Both the position numbers and the translations under genes were made by a program. The notes under the pieces were generated by a model. That model searched no databases, had not been told where the DNA came from, and saw nothing but the letters and a program-made list of their open reading frames with translations. Shown here in pieces: positions 34,745 to 43,851 of a DNA stretch of 57,446 nucleotides. Origin of the DNA: Treponema sp. (GTDB lineage: Bacteria > Spirochaetota > Spirochaetia > Treponematales > Treponemataceae); assembly GCA_017962415.1 (NCBI GenBank), contig JAGCVK010000067.1:1-57446 (forward strand). The letters are read 5' to 3'. Position 1 is the first letter of the stretch. Each line of letters opens with the position of its first letter.

Positions 34745-34777
34745 ATCAAACAATATAGAAAACTACATTTTTTGATT

Positions 34778-34822
34778 AAAACTAAAAAGGTTGAGCATTC
34801 AAAACGCTCAACCTTCTTAGTT
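34778..34822. terminator. Bidirectional terminator behind tyrS
   Basis: AAACTAAaAAGGTTGAGC pairs with GCTCAACCTTcTTAGTTT, with A and T runs on the two sides. It lies between convergent genes. Confidence 0.85.
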
Positions 34823-34881
34823 TTGTGCACTTTTTGCAAAGCAAAATGCATTAATAAAACAATAACGTTTACGCCATTGTT

Positions 34882-35481
34882 TTATTTATTTCCACGAGGC
34901 TTTAAAAGCCCTTTTAGCGAACGAACAATTCCGTTAATTCCATTAACCATTACGCCAATGCAGACAATCGGCCCAAACGGAAATAAAAACAGCGAATATC
35001 TAAAGAGCGTAAAACCAATAATAGTTTGACAAAGTTTGAATAAAAAGGTCGAAAGATATTCTGTGCGCTTTTTATCTTCATAATTATATGAAGAATAAGC
35101 GTTGTTATGAAAATTATCAGCCTGCTGATTATAATTTCGGGCACGAGCATTGTTAAACCATTCCCAGAAATTATCATCGCCAAACGGATTATCATAAGTA
35201 TATTGATATTGTCTTTGATACTGATATTGCTGTTGAGCATTTTCAGAATGTGAATTATATGAATAATTATCAGAATAACTGCCCAAATCATAATTGCGGC
35301 GTTTAGATTCATCACCAAGAACGTCGTAAGCGGCATTAATCTGTTTAAATTTTTCTTCGGCCACAGAATCACCAGGATTTCTGTCTGGGTGATACTTGAA
35401 CGCTAAAGTTCTATACGCTTTTTTAATTTCATCAGCAGAGGCATTTTTTGAAACGCCCAATACTTCATAATAGTTGCTCAT
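34882..35481 (-). CDS. J-domain protein with C-terminal membrane segment
   Basis: A 199-residue protein. The J-domain (about 2-65) has the HPD motif (KYHPDRNPG). A Ser/Tyr/Asn/Gln-rich linker follows (about 70-130), and the C-terminus has one or two hydrophobic segments (about 145-185). It probably brings DnaK to the membrane. It is not the canonical DnaJ, since the cysteine-rich and substrate domains are missing. I chose the ATG at 35481 because the J-domain starts there; the open frame runs 17 codons further. Confidence 0.85.
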   Translation of the reverse strand: MSNYYEVLGVSKNASADEIKKAYRTLAFKYHPDRNPGDSVAEEKFKQINAAYDVLGDESKRRNYDLGSYSDNYSYNSHSENAQQQYQYQRQYQYTYDNPFGDDNFWEWFNNARARNYNQQADNFHNNAYSSYNYEDKKRTEYLSTFLFKLCQTIIGFTLFRYSLFLFPFGPIVCIGVMVNGINGIVRSLKGLLKPRGNK

Positions 35482-35571
35482 ACTTATAAAATAATAAAAA
35501 TCAACTAGTGTTACAATAAAAAAATGCCGCAAAAATCATTTTTATTAACGCATTTTTACTTTTCGAAATGA

Positions 35572-35603
35572 TAAAAAAAGGCAACCTTTTTAAGATTGCC
35601 CCA
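35572..35603 (-). terminator. Terminator of the small envelope protein gene
   Basis: On the minus strand a GGCAA...TTGCC stem is followed by a run of seven T's. Confidence 0.75.
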
Positions 35604-35607
35604 TTTT

Positions 35608-36192
35608 TTACAAAGTAAATTTTACACCAATTGAGGTAGTACAAATTCCAATCAAAAAGCAGCCGGCAAAGCCCGGAAGATTTGTAACATTCAGATTAAA
35701 ATATTCATCTTCTGCCGAACCTGCAATCATAAGCGGAAGCCTTAATCTCCAAAGCAAACCAACAACAGAATTAAAGTTTACGCAACCTTTATAAAAGAAT
35801 GAAAGCCCGTGAATTCCAGAAACAAAATCATCTTTATCTTTATTGTTGATAGTTTTTGTAAGCATATTTGTATAAGATTTTGTAAGATACATATATTCAA
35901 GCCCAAAAGCTGCCGAAGCACCTCTTTCAAAAGGATTTGAAATATAAGCAACAGAAACAGAAGGTGCAAATCCAAACTGGTCGCCGTCAAGGCCAGAACT
36001 AAAAGCGCAAGCGCCTTCAATTTCAAGATTATAAATATCCAATGCAACAGTTGGCTCTAATCCAAGAACAGAAAGTCTTATACCAGGTGTAACACCAAAA
36101 ACTTTATCTGAATCATAAGAATCATCATCATTAGAAAAAGCTGCCGGTATAATTGCTGCAAAAATAAAAAGACACAAAAGAAACTTCTTCAT
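35608..36192 (-). CDS. Small exported protein, possible beta-barrel
   Basis: A 194-residue protein with a signal peptide (about 1-20, cut near AFSN), an acidic start to the mature part (DDDSYDSD), and a body of alternating strands that ends in GVKFTL. Such an ending and pattern fit a small outer-membrane barrel. No family was recognised. CCTCCTTG on the plus strand gives a good ribosome site (AAGGAGG) on the minus. It is flanked by terminators, so it is monocistronic. Confidence 0.7.
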   Translation of the reverse strand: MKKFLLCLFIFAAIIPAAFSNDDDSYDSDKVFGVTPGIRLSVLGLEPTVALDIYNLEIEGACAFSSGLDGDQFGFAPSVSVAYISNPFERGASAAFGLEYMYLTKSYTNMLTKTINNKDKDDFVSGIHGLSFFYKGCVNFNSVVGLLWRLRLPLMIAGSAEDEYFNLNVTNLPGFAGCFLIGICTTSIGVKFTL

Positions 36193-36340
36193 ACATTACC
36201 TCCTTGTAAACTAATATCGGCGTATTTTGCTATTTTGTGTAAATTCTACACCGAGTTTGGCAAAAAGTCCAATATTATTTAGGTAATGCATAAAGAAGCC
36301 TGTTTTCACAATAAAAACATAGCTTGCTTACATCAAAAAA

Positions 36341-39211
36341 TTATTTGATTGCAAAAGTTTCTGGCGCTCCAAGATATGATTGTGGCATTGGCTTGTTAGC
36401 TTCGTGAATCACAATTTTTTCTAGCACAAGATTTGGAGTAACCGGGCTTACCTTTAGAGAATTAAGGCCGGCGCTGCAATCTGCATAAACCGTTGCAATT
36501 CTGATATTATTTGTAATATCCGTACTCCAAGGCTCTTTATTATCGCCAACAGCAAAAACTTTTGAATCAACAACATCTTTTAAAAGTTTTTTGCCATTTA
36601 CTTCTACAGTAAATTGAAGTTTATTATCTTTATAAGCCGGATTTGAAGGATTCAAATAAAAATCAAATGCCATAACTCCGCCAGTTTTTTCAACAAAATC
36701 AGAATCAAGGGCAAATGCATATTCTACAAACGGAGCATTCAAAGCGTTCTTTGAAAAACTTCTGATTACATCGCAAGGTTTTACAGCGCCCAAAGTTTTT
36801 CCATAACATTCGAGAACTTCAAAACCAGTTGAACGCACAAAATGCTGAGCTTCAATACTGATATAATCTTGAGTTTGAACAAAAGTTCCACTTGGGAAAT
36901 TACAATTTGGAACGTTTGCATCAACATTAATATTTACAAGAATACGAGCGCCGTGAGCGTCATCGCCTTCAATTTTTATAACAGCTGATTTTTCGCCTGC
37001 TTTTGAAAGTTTTTCGCGATCAATTTTGATTCTAAGAGTTTTAAGCCCGCTTTCACCGTTGGAACTGAGTTTTTCAGAATCATTTTCAAGCGTGTAAGTA
37101 AGCCAATTACAATCAGTTAAAATCTTTAAATCAACAAAAGTTTCGCTGCAAGAAGCAATTTTTACGCAAGCCTCAGTTACATTTGGATTTTTAAAAGCCG
37201 AAAGAACAAGGTCGCGTTTTGTCCAATCCTGGCCGGTTGTATAAGAGCTTTGGCCGTCAATCCAAAATACAGCACGATTTTTGCGAGTTGGTTCAACATA
37301 AACGTAAACAGGATAATGATTATTTGCTTCACACCAGTTTGTAAATCCAAAATGCTCAGACCAGCCCATTCCATAAAAACGGCCGCCGCCAACTTTATCA
37401 CAAGCGTCGACAATCATTTTATCGTAATCGTAACATTCCTTGATTTTTTTTGCATACAAATTTGCAACAGTTGCATTTCGTTCTGCAAAAAAGCGATTTT
37501 TTCCGCTATAAAGCTGCATACGAAGCACGTTCATATTTCCGCAAACCGGTAAATAAACCTGGCTGTAAAAACCGGCTTTTTGTTCTTCTGGAACAGATTT
37601 TAAAAGTGATTCAGCGCGTGCAATTAAATCATTTGCCTGCTGCAACATAAAATTGCCTTCGCCAAAGTTTTCCGGATTAAAAGTATCTGGCTGAATACAT
37701 TCAGTTCGGCGCATATTTACAATTTTGGTTGACTTAATAAGAATATCAGCAACTTCAGCTTTTTGAGAATCATCAAAATAATTAAACTGAAAAGCTGCCC
37801 ACTTTTTAGTATATTCGGAAGTTGAAAATTCATGGCAGCTGTATTTTTCAAAATCATAAGCAAGATTCAAAAAATAAGAAAGCGGAAATTCGTTAGTAAA
37901 AACATCGCCCATATTTACAATCCAAAGCTCGCGAATTCCAAATTCATAAGCCGCAGACATTTGCTCTTTTACTTTTGGAAGATAATTAGTATTAAACCAC
38001 TCGTAACTATAAGGTGAACCATGATAATCAAAATGATAATACATACCATAGCCGCCTTTATGAGCGCGCATTGCCTTAGTTGGAACCGTACGAAGATTTC
38101 CGTGATTGTCATCGCAAAGCATAAGAGTTACGCCTTCGAGTTCCGGATCATTCATCAGGCCTTTAGTATGTTTGTCACCATAAAAATATGGTTCAACTTC
38201 TTTGTAAAGAGCAAGCATACGCGGCACTTTTTCCAGATTCGGATTTACATTTTCACGAATAAGCTGATTTTGAGTTTTAATAACATCGCGCAACAAATTA
38301 ATATTATCTTCCAAAGTTGCATTCTTCATGATTGCAGTATCAGCTTCGCCGCGCATGCCAACAGTAATTACATTTTCAAACTTTCCGTTACGCTTTAAGC
38401 CGTCTTCCCAAAATTTTGTAATTCCATCGCGGTTTTTCCAGAAATTCCAGGCATCGCCGTATTTAGAATTAGGGCCGCGCAAATATTTGTATTCTTCACC
38501 AGCGCGGCAACAAGGCTCATGGTGACTCGCGCCCATAATTACGCCAAGCTCGTCGGCAAGTTCAGCATTTGCCAAACCAGGACCGTCATCGCTAAAACGA
38601 GCAGACCACATTGCAGGCCAAAGATAATTTCCTTTAAGGCGCAAAAGAAGCTCAAAAATATGTTCGTACATTTTTGCATTAAAACCACCAAAATTGTGAT
38701 TTGTAAAGTTGCCATAAGCCGGCCATTCATCATTAATAAAAAATCCGCGAAAACGAACAGAAGGTTCTTTTGAAACAGTTACAAGTTCATCAAGTTCTAC
38801 AAAATCACGGTGTGCAGGCAAAATTCCAGCCCAATCAACAAGAGGAGAAACTCCCAAAAGTTCAGAAAGATGAAAAAGTCCGTAAATAGTTCCGCGTTTG
38901 TCGCTTCCAAGAATAATCAAATTGCCAGAAGAAACAGCAAAAACATAACATTCACGCTTGCCTTCTATTTTTGCAATTTGCGAAGAAAGACCAGAATCGC
39001 GGGCAATTTTTTGGGCAAAAACTGATTTTCCCAAAGTTCCAAAAATGATTGCACTTTCAGTATTTTTTGCAGAAGAATCCGAAAACTCTGCAAACTTTGG
39101 CTTTTTTCCAGTTACGCGCTCAACATCAAGACAAACCTTTTGCGCAATTTTTTTTACACCCGAAAATTCTTGTGAATCACAAATAAATGTATTGCTTTCA
39201 ATTCTGAACAT
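36341..39211 (-). CDS. GH115 alpha-glucuronidase
   Basis: A 956-residue glycoside hydrolase that removes 1,2-linked (methyl)glucuronic acid from glucuronoxylan or its fragments. The family is clear from GFFINDEWPAYGNF (about 152-165), LKGNYLWPAMWSARF (about 192-206), GVIMGASHHEPCCRAGEEY and FDYHGSPYSYEW (about 391-402). Residues about 690-956 form the C-terminal beta-rich part. There is no signal peptide, so it likely works in the cytoplasm on imported oligosaccharides. GAGGTTT lies before the ATG. It follows the GH8 gene on the same strand, with a terminator between them. Confidence 0.93.
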   Translation of the reverse strand: MFRIESNTFICDSQEFSGVKKIAQKVCLDVERVTGKKPKFAEFSDSSAKNTESAIIFGTLGKSVFAQKIARDSGLSSQIAKIEGKRECYVFAVSSGNLIILGSDKRGTIYGLFHLSELLGVSPLVDWAGILPAHRDFVELDELVTVSKEPSVRFRGFFINDEWPAYGNFTNHNFGGFNAKMYEHIFELLLRLKGNYLWPAMWSARFSDDGPGLANAELADELGVIMGASHHEPCCRAGEEYKYLRGPNSKYGDAWNFWKNRDGITKFWEDGLKRNGKFENVITVGMRGEADTAIMKNATLEDNINLLRDVIKTQNQLIRENVNPNLEKVPRMLALYKEVEPYFYGDKHTKGLMNDPELEGVTLMLCDDNHGNLRTVPTKAMRAHKGGYGMYYHFDYHGSPYSYEWFNTNYLPKVKEQMSAAYEFGIRELWIVNMGDVFTNEFPLSYFLNLAYDFEKYSCHEFSTSEYTKKWAAFQFNYFDDSQKAEVADILIKSTKIVNMRRTECIQPDTFNPENFGEGNFMLQQANDLIARAESLLKSVPEEQKAGFYSQVYLPVCGNMNVLRMQLYSGKNRFFAERNATVANLYAKKIKECYDYDKMIVDACDKVGGGRFYGMGWSEHFGFTNWCEANNHYPVYVYVEPTRKNRAVFWIDGQSSYTTGQDWTKRDLVLSAFKNPNVTEACVKIASCSETFVDLKILTDCNWLTYTLENDSEKLSSNGESGLKTLRIKIDREKLSKAGEKSAVIKIEGDDAHGARILVNINVDANVPNCNFPSGTFVQTQDYISIEAQHFVRSTGFEVLECYGKTLGAVKPCDVIRSFSKNALNAPFVEYAFALDSDFVEKTGGVMAFDFYLNPSNPAYKDNKLQFTVEVNGKKLLKDVVDSKVFAVGDNKEPWSTDITNNIRIATVYADCSAGLNSLKVSPVTPNLVLEKIVIHEANKPMPQSYLGAPETFAIK

Positions 39212-39223
39212 ATAAACCTCGAT

Positions 39224-39267
39224 AAAAAAGCCCGGTCATTCGCAGCAAAACTTCGAGCGAGCCGGGC
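39224..39267 (-). terminator. Terminator or attenuator between GH8 and GH115
   Basis: On the minus strand GCCCGG...CCGGGC is followed by six T's, only 12-13 bases before the GH115 start codon. If read-through is partial it would act as an attenuator. Confidence 0.75.
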
Positions 39268-39302
39268 AATGATTACAAAATATTATACCACACAGTTACA
39301 CA

Positions 39303-40397
39303 CTAGTATACTACATACTTACCACTTAAAGCCAATATTGCAAAGAAATATAGACAATTGTCGTAGTAGCGGCGGCGGCCAGTTCTCATCGGAGTTTCCC
39401 AGAATCTCCTAACCGCGCGCTCAGCCGCACCAAAATTTTTGTCACCCTTTTCTACCGCCGCCGCCGCTTGCGCAACAGTCGCAATAAGCCCAATCGGGTG
39501 CCGCGCCTTTTTCTTTAAAGCGGTTCCGTCAACCAAATAATCAGTTAATTCTTCTGCTTTTTTTTCATCAAAAAAATTAATGATGTTTCCTGCAATTTTT
39601 GACAATTCCGGCGTTTGGCCAAACCAAAGCGCATCAAGTCCAATATTAGAGGCCACACGATAAGAATCACTAAAAAAAGTTCCATGCTTATTCTTTGGCA
39701 GCGGAGTTCCGTCATCATTTGCGTATTCAGCGGCAAGCCCGGTTTTTTGATGACAAGCCTTTATTAAATATTCTCTGCTCGCTTTTGCAGCAGCTTTCCA
39801 ATAATCGCAATCTTCAGGATCTGAATATTCAGCAAAAAGTTCATAAAAATGCGGTAAATGATACGAAGGATCTGTAAAAGGACAGTTTGGCACAAAACGA
39901 ATATGATGATTTTCTTCAAACCACATTTTATTGTCGCTGTGAATTGCTGTATGTAAAATTTCGCGAGCCTGCTGCGTATAATTAAAAATTCCTTCCCCGT
40001 TGCCCCAGCGTCGGGCAGCAAAAAACAGCGCCATAGCAAAGTATTCTTCGCCGTCTGGAGCCGGGCCTTCTGCATTTTTGGTTCCGTCAATTCCATTAGA
40101 CCAGCAAAAATAGCCGGCATTTGGCCCGGTTTCCATAAACATATATTTTTTGGTCCATTTCCAAATCCGGTCAAAAATATCTTTGCGATTCATCTGAACT
40201 GCCATCATCATTCCATAAGACATTCCTTCGGTACGAGCATCATCGTTTCCCGTATCTTCCATAAATCCTGTCTTATCATCAGCTTCAAAATAAAAATGAT
40301 TTGGATTTTTTTGATCAAAAATATTATTCCAACATTCAATTACACGGTTTTCAATATCAAACTTGGAATAGCCAAGTTCTTCAAACAAATTTCTCAT
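39303..40397 (-). CDS. GH8 reducing-end xylose-releasing exo-oligoxylanase
   Basis: A 364-residue GH8 enzyme, very close in motifs to Rex of Bacillus halodurans, which removes xylose from the reducing end of xylo-oligosaccharides. DARTEGMSYGMMMAVQ contains the general acid (E57) and FFSDSYRVASNIGLDALWFG the base region (D244). GPAPDGEEYFAMALFFA is also conserved. No signal peptide, so it is cytoplasmic. The start is uncertain: the ATG at 40397 has no ribosome site, and the open frame, including a TTG at 40418, continues upstream with residues that fit the homologues. Confidence 0.9.
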   Translation of the reverse strand: MRNLFEELGYSKFDIENRVIECWNNIFDQKNPNHFYFEADDKTGFMEDTGNDDARTEGMSYGMMMAVQMNRKDIFDRIWKWTKKYMFMETGPNAGYFCWSNGIDGTKNAEGPAPDGEEYFAMALFFAARRWGNGEGIFNYTQQAREILHTAIHSDNKMWFEENHHIRFVPNCPFTDPSYHLPHFYELFAEYSDPEDCDYWKAAAKASREYLIKACHQKTGLAAEYANDDGTPLPKNKHGTFFSDSYRVASNIGLDALWFGQTPELSKIAGNIINFFDEKKAEELTDYLVDGTALKKKARHPIGLIATVAQAAAAVEKGDKNFGAAERAVRRFWETPMRTGRRRYYDNCLYFFAILALSGKYVVY

Positions 40398-40516
40398 ATT
40401 ATAAGAATAAACCCACAAAGCCTTTGCGTCTATAAAAGAAAAACACGAAAATTGAAAAAAACTATTTTAAAAGCTTAAAAAAATCAAAAAAAGATTGTAA
40501 ACTGCAACGTTTAAAA

Positions 40517-40608
40517 AAAAAGACCTGCGGCACACAGTTTACGTTATTTTGAAATTGGGTTTTCCAATTTTCAGAACAAGCTCAACCGCGTGTGCCGCAG
40601 GTCTTTTT
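40517..40608 (-). terminator. Long-stem terminator behind the phosphofructokinase gene
   Basis: A perfect 19-base-pair stem (40517-40535 with 40590-40608) has T-runs on both ends. The 54-base loop has its own small hairpin (AAATTGGG...CCAATTT). This is more elaborate than the other terminators here. Confidence 0.8.
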
Positions 40609-40625
40609 ATCAAAAATTATAATTA

Positions 40626-42026
40626 TTATTTCTTCTGTTCGCTTGGTTTTGATTTTGCGCCAGCAACAGCAGCGGCCATTTTTTCCAAAGCCTTTTCTTT
40701 ATCATTTACCATAAGAATTGGCTGGCCAGTTGCGTCCAAAGTATCGCGCCAGAGTGAACCTTCTGGGTCAACGGCATTTCTGTGAGCAGTTACTGTCTTA
40801 ATTGGAAGATGAACGAACTTGTCGTGAACCAAACCAATTACACACTTTGTTTTTCCTGCCATAGCAGCATGAACTGCGTTATTTCCAAGACGTTCACAGT
40901 AAATAGAATCACTTGCAGTTGTAACAGAAGCACGAACCTGATATGAAGGATCAATATATTTCAAGTTGATTTCAATATTCTTTTCTTTAAAGTATTTTTC
41001 AATTTCAGACTTTAAGAAAACACCAATATCAGAAAGTTTCTTATTTCCAGAAGCATCTGTTGCACCTGTAGCTTGAAGCAAATCCTGGCCGGCACCTTCA
41101 GAAACTACAATTACGGCATGTCCGCGTTTTGCAAGACGGCGCTCAAGGCAAGCAAGGAATCCTTCGTTTCCATTCATATCAAATGGAACTTCTGGAATCA
41201 AACAGAAATTTGTTTCATGGCTTGAAAGAGCAGCTGCGGCAGCAATAAAGCCTGCTTCGCGACCCATAAGTTTTACAAGTCCAATTCCGTTAATCTGGCT
41301 TGCAGCTTCCATATGAACTGCGGCAATTGTTTCTTTTGCACGCTGAACAGCTGTTTCAAATCCAAAAGAGCGGTCGATAAACATCAAATCGTTATCAACT
41401 GTTTTTGGAACACCAACTACAGCACACTTAAGTCCGCGTTTTTCAACTTCGCAAGCAATATCAAAAGAACCGCGCTGTGTTCCGTCACCACCAAGAATAA
41501 AAAGCATATTTATTCCATCGCGTTCAATGCAGTCTACAATTTCTGAAACACGCTGACCACCACCGCGGCTAGTTCCGAGGTAAGTTCCACCGATTTTGTG
41601 GATTTCGTCTATTAAATAGCGGTCAAGTTCAAGTGGCTCATATCCGCTTTCTGGGAAAAATCCGCGGAAACCATACTGATAACCTTTAATTGTTCTAACG
41701 CCGTAACGTGTATTCAAACAGCGTACAATGGCACGAATTACATCGTTCAAACCTGGACACAAGCCACCGCATGTACAAATTCCAGCTTTTGCATGAGTTG
41801 GATCAAAATAGATTTTTTCACGCGGGCCTGCTTTTTCAATTAAATTAGAAGAATCAAGCACTACTGGAGTATTTTTGTCAAAAATATTAACTTCAGAAAG
41901 CACATAAGAATCATCGCTAACATAATTAGCTGTATAATCTCCATGTACTGTTGAAAGTTTAATAGGAGAAGGAATAGTACAAGGTCCAAGATTGTCTATT
42001 GTAAAATCAAATTTTTCGTCGGCCAT
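40626..42026 (-). CDS. 6-phosphofructokinase (group II/III type)
   Basis: A 466-residue phosphofructokinase of the long type found in spirochaetes, plants and trypanosomes. [17 protein letters not shown] (about 83-99), [11 protein letters not shown] (about 172-182), PKTVDND (about 210-216) and GREAGFIAA (about 260-268) mark the substrate sites. GGDG rather than GGDD, combined with PKTVDND, is the pattern of the ATP-using trypanosomal enzyme. I therefore favour ATP, but PPi use cannot be excluded. It is the key step of glycolysis. It lies upstream of GH8 but ends in a strong terminator. Confidence 0.88.
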   Translation of the reverse strand: MADEKFDFTIDNLGPCTIPSPIKLSTVHGDYTANYVSDDSYVLSEVNIFDKNTPVVLDSSNLIEKAGPREKIYFDPTHAKAGICTCGGLCPGLNDVIRAIVRCLNTRYGVRTIKGYQYGFRGFFPESGYEPLELDRYLIDEIHKIGGTYLGTSRGGGQRVSEIVDCIERDGINMLFILGGDGTQRGSFDIACEVEKRGLKCAVVGVPKTVDNDLMFIDRSFGFETAVQRAKETIAAVHMEAASQINGIGLVKLMGREAGFIAAAAALSSHETNFCLIPEVPFDMNGNEGFLACLERRLAKRGHAVIVVSEGAGQDLLQATGATDASGNKKLSDIGVFLKSEIEKYFKEKNIEINLKYIDPSYQVRASVTTASDSIYCERLGNNAVHAAMAGKTKCVIGLVHDKFVHLPIKTVTAHRNAVDPEGSLWRDTLDATGQPILMVNDKEKALEKMAAAVAGAKSKPSEQKK

Positions 42027-42124
42027 AATTCACCCCAAGAAATAAGTTAATATACAATATAACGAAAACGTTTTTTTTTCAATAAAAACAAAAAAAAACA
42101 TCTCAGAATTCGTTATAAGGTTGT

Positions 42125-43042
42125 TTATTTGATTATAAACTCCGCAAAAGCCACCAAGCCCGGAATTGAAATCATACAAAAGATACTTGTGAACGAAATA
42201 ATCAGGCTTGCATACGTTTCATTGCGATTAAAAAGCACCGCAAAACCCGGAATTGTTGTTGCAGCCGGGCACATTGAACAAATCAAAACTACGAATAAAA
42301 GCATACGGCAATCTGGAATATGTGGGAACAATTTATAAACCACAAACAAAATTCCAATATTGATTAATGCGCAAACAACAAGACGAATCAAACTTACTTT
42401 TGCAATTTTTAAAGCGTAGATTTTTCCGTCGGCGGGCTTAAATTCAGCTAAAAGCACGCCAATTAAAATCATACTGATTGCTGTATTAAGGTCGCCAATC
42501 ATTGTAACCGGGCGGGCAATAAATTCTGGAAGTATCCACGGGCTGCAAAAAATCAAAATACCAAGTGCAACTGCTATTATGTTTGGATTTGTGATGATTT
42601 TTTTTAAGTTGATTGAACCGCTCATAATGTAAAAACCGTAAGTCCAAATCAAAACATTAAAGACAACAAGATAGCCCATTAAATAAAAAACACCTTCATC
42701 GCCAAAAACACCGCGAATTAAAGGAATTCCTATAAATCCGCAGTTTGTAAAGGCTGTTGCCAAACGGTCAACTTGCTCGCGGCTGGAAAGAATTCCAAGC
42801 AAAATCATAACTGCATGAATCACTAACGAAATTAAAACGATAAAGCCAAGCTGCACTAATTTGTCGCTGTTGAATTCGAGATTAAAAGATTTTACAACCA
42901 TAAATGGATTTATAAAATACAAAAGCAGTTTGCTCAAAAACTTGCGCTGTTCTTCATTTACTTTAAAGATTTTTGCAAAAATGAATCCGCCAACAGCTAT
43001 AAGCCCCATTGTCACAAGCTGTTTCGTTACGAGTATGTACAT
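42125..43042 (-). CDS. AEC-family (auxin efflux carrier type) transporter
   Basis: A 305-residue membrane protein with about ten helices in two five-helix halves. The pattern of the AEC family is visible: FINPFMVVKSFNLEF in helix 2, GFIGIPLIRGVFG near 103-115 and CPAATTIPGFAVLF near 258-271. Bacterial relatives move dicarboxylates such as malate, or malonate; the substrate cannot be told. It starts 10 bases after the next gene's stop and is thus likely in an operon with it. Confidence 0.85.
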   Translation of the reverse strand: MYILVTKQLVTMGLIAVGGFIFAKIFKVNEEQRKFLSKLLLYFINPFMVVKSFNLEFNSDKLVQLGFIVLISLVIHAVMILLGILSSREQVDRLATAFTNCGFIGIPLIRGVFGDEGVFYLMGYLVVFNVLIWTYGFYIMSGSINLKKIITNPNIIAVALGILIFCSPWILPEFIARPVTMIGDLNTAISMILIGVLLAEFKPADGKIYALKIAKVSLIRLVVCALINIGILFVVYKLFPHIPDCRMLLFVVLICSMCPAATTIPGFAVLFNRNETYASLIISFTSIFCMISIPGLVAFAEFIIK

Positions 43043-43052
43043 TGTGCTTTCC

Positions 43053-43532
43053 TTATTTTCCTATTGCTGCAAAAATTGCTGAAAAAACGCCGAAACTGCC
43101 AGCCATCATTATAAGCCCCGCAAGTAAAACTCCGAGCATAACGGCAATTATTGTTTCTTTAAAACTCATATCCAAAAAACTAGCCGCAAGAGTTCCTGTC
43201 CAGGCTCCAGTTCCAGGAATTGGAATTCCTACAAACAAAAGTAAAGCAATAAAAATGCCTTTTCCGGCTTTTGACTGAAGTTTTTTTCCAGCGGAAGTTC
43301 CTTTTACTAAAAAAAAGCGGCAAATTCCGCCAATTAGTTTTTTATCTTGTCCCCAAAGCAAAAACTTGCGTGCAAAAAGATAAATTATTGGAACGGGAAG
43401 CATATTTCCGATTATGCAGATAATAAATGAAGGCACAATTGGAAGCTGCATTGCCTGCGAAACTGGAATAGCACCTCGCAACTCAATTAGTGGAACCATA
43501 GAAATAAAGAAAATTAGCAAATAATTTAACAT
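43053..43532 (-). CDS. Small multidrug-export-like membrane protein
   Basis: A 159-residue protein with about four helices. MVPLIELRGAIPVSQAM (about 12-28) and PVPIIYLFARKFLLW (about 46-60) are typical of the PF06695 family of small putative drug exporters. The function of this family is not proven. It lies 10 bases upstream of the AEC gene and on the same strand, which suggests a shared transcript. Its promoter would face away from tRNA-Leu. Confidence 0.85.
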   Translation of the reverse strand: MLNYLLIFFISMVPLIELRGAIPVSQAMQLPIVPSFIICIIGNMLPVPIIYLFARKFLLWGQDKKLIGGICRFFLVKGTSAGKKLQSKAGKGIFIALLLFVGIPIPGTGAWTGTLAASFLDMSFKETIIAVMLGVLLAGLIMMAGSFGVFSAIFAAIGK

Positions 43533-43599
43533 AACGTGATTATAATAAAATACAACTGTCTTGAAAATATCCTTTATTTAAGATATGATACAAGAACTT

Positions 43600-43685
43600 G
43601 CCGGGATGGCGGAACTGGTAGACGCCCAGGACTTAAAATCCTGTGCCGAGCAATCGGCGTGCCGGTTCGATTCCGGTTCCCGGCA
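43600..43685 (+). tRNA. tRNA-Leu (anticodon TAA)
   Basis: An 86-base cloverleaf. The acceptor stem GCCGGGA pairs with TCCCGGC, the anticodon loop is CTTAAAATC with TAA, there is a long variable arm (TGCCGAGCAATCGGCGT) as in tRNA-Leu, and the T-arm carries GGTTCGATTCC. No CCA is encoded. It is monocistronic with a strong terminator behind it. Confidence 0.95.
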
Positions 43686-43690
43686 GTGAA

Positions 43691-43720
43691 GCCTCTCTGG
43701 ATTTCAGAGAGGCTTTTTTT
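43691..43720 (+). terminator. Terminator of tRNA-Leu
   Basis: GCCTCTCTG pairs with CAGAGAGGC around a short loop, followed by seven T's. Confidence 0.9.
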
Positions 43721-43724
43721 ATAC

Positions 43725-43843
43725 TAAGGGGCGTTGCGGGGTAAACCAGCTTCGCTGGTTACCCCGCTAGAAGGGGTAGCGGAAAACGGGAGCACGCTTG
43801 CGTGCGTACGTTTGGAGCGAGGGGGAGACTTCCCCCTCCTAAG
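43725..43843 (+). repeat. GC-rich modular hairpin element before murD (reference copy)
   Basis: The most complete copy. In order: GGGGCGTTGCGGGGT, a palindromic ACCAGCTTCGCTGGT loop closing GCGGGGT/ACCCCGC, AGAAGGGGTAGCGGA, the GCACGC-TT-GCGTGC hairpin (43792-43805), GGAGCGAG and GGGGGAGACTTCCCCCTCC. The murD ribosome site (AAGGA) follows at once. It lies right after the tRNA terminator. Confidence 0.8.
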
Positions 43844-43851
43844 GAATTTTT

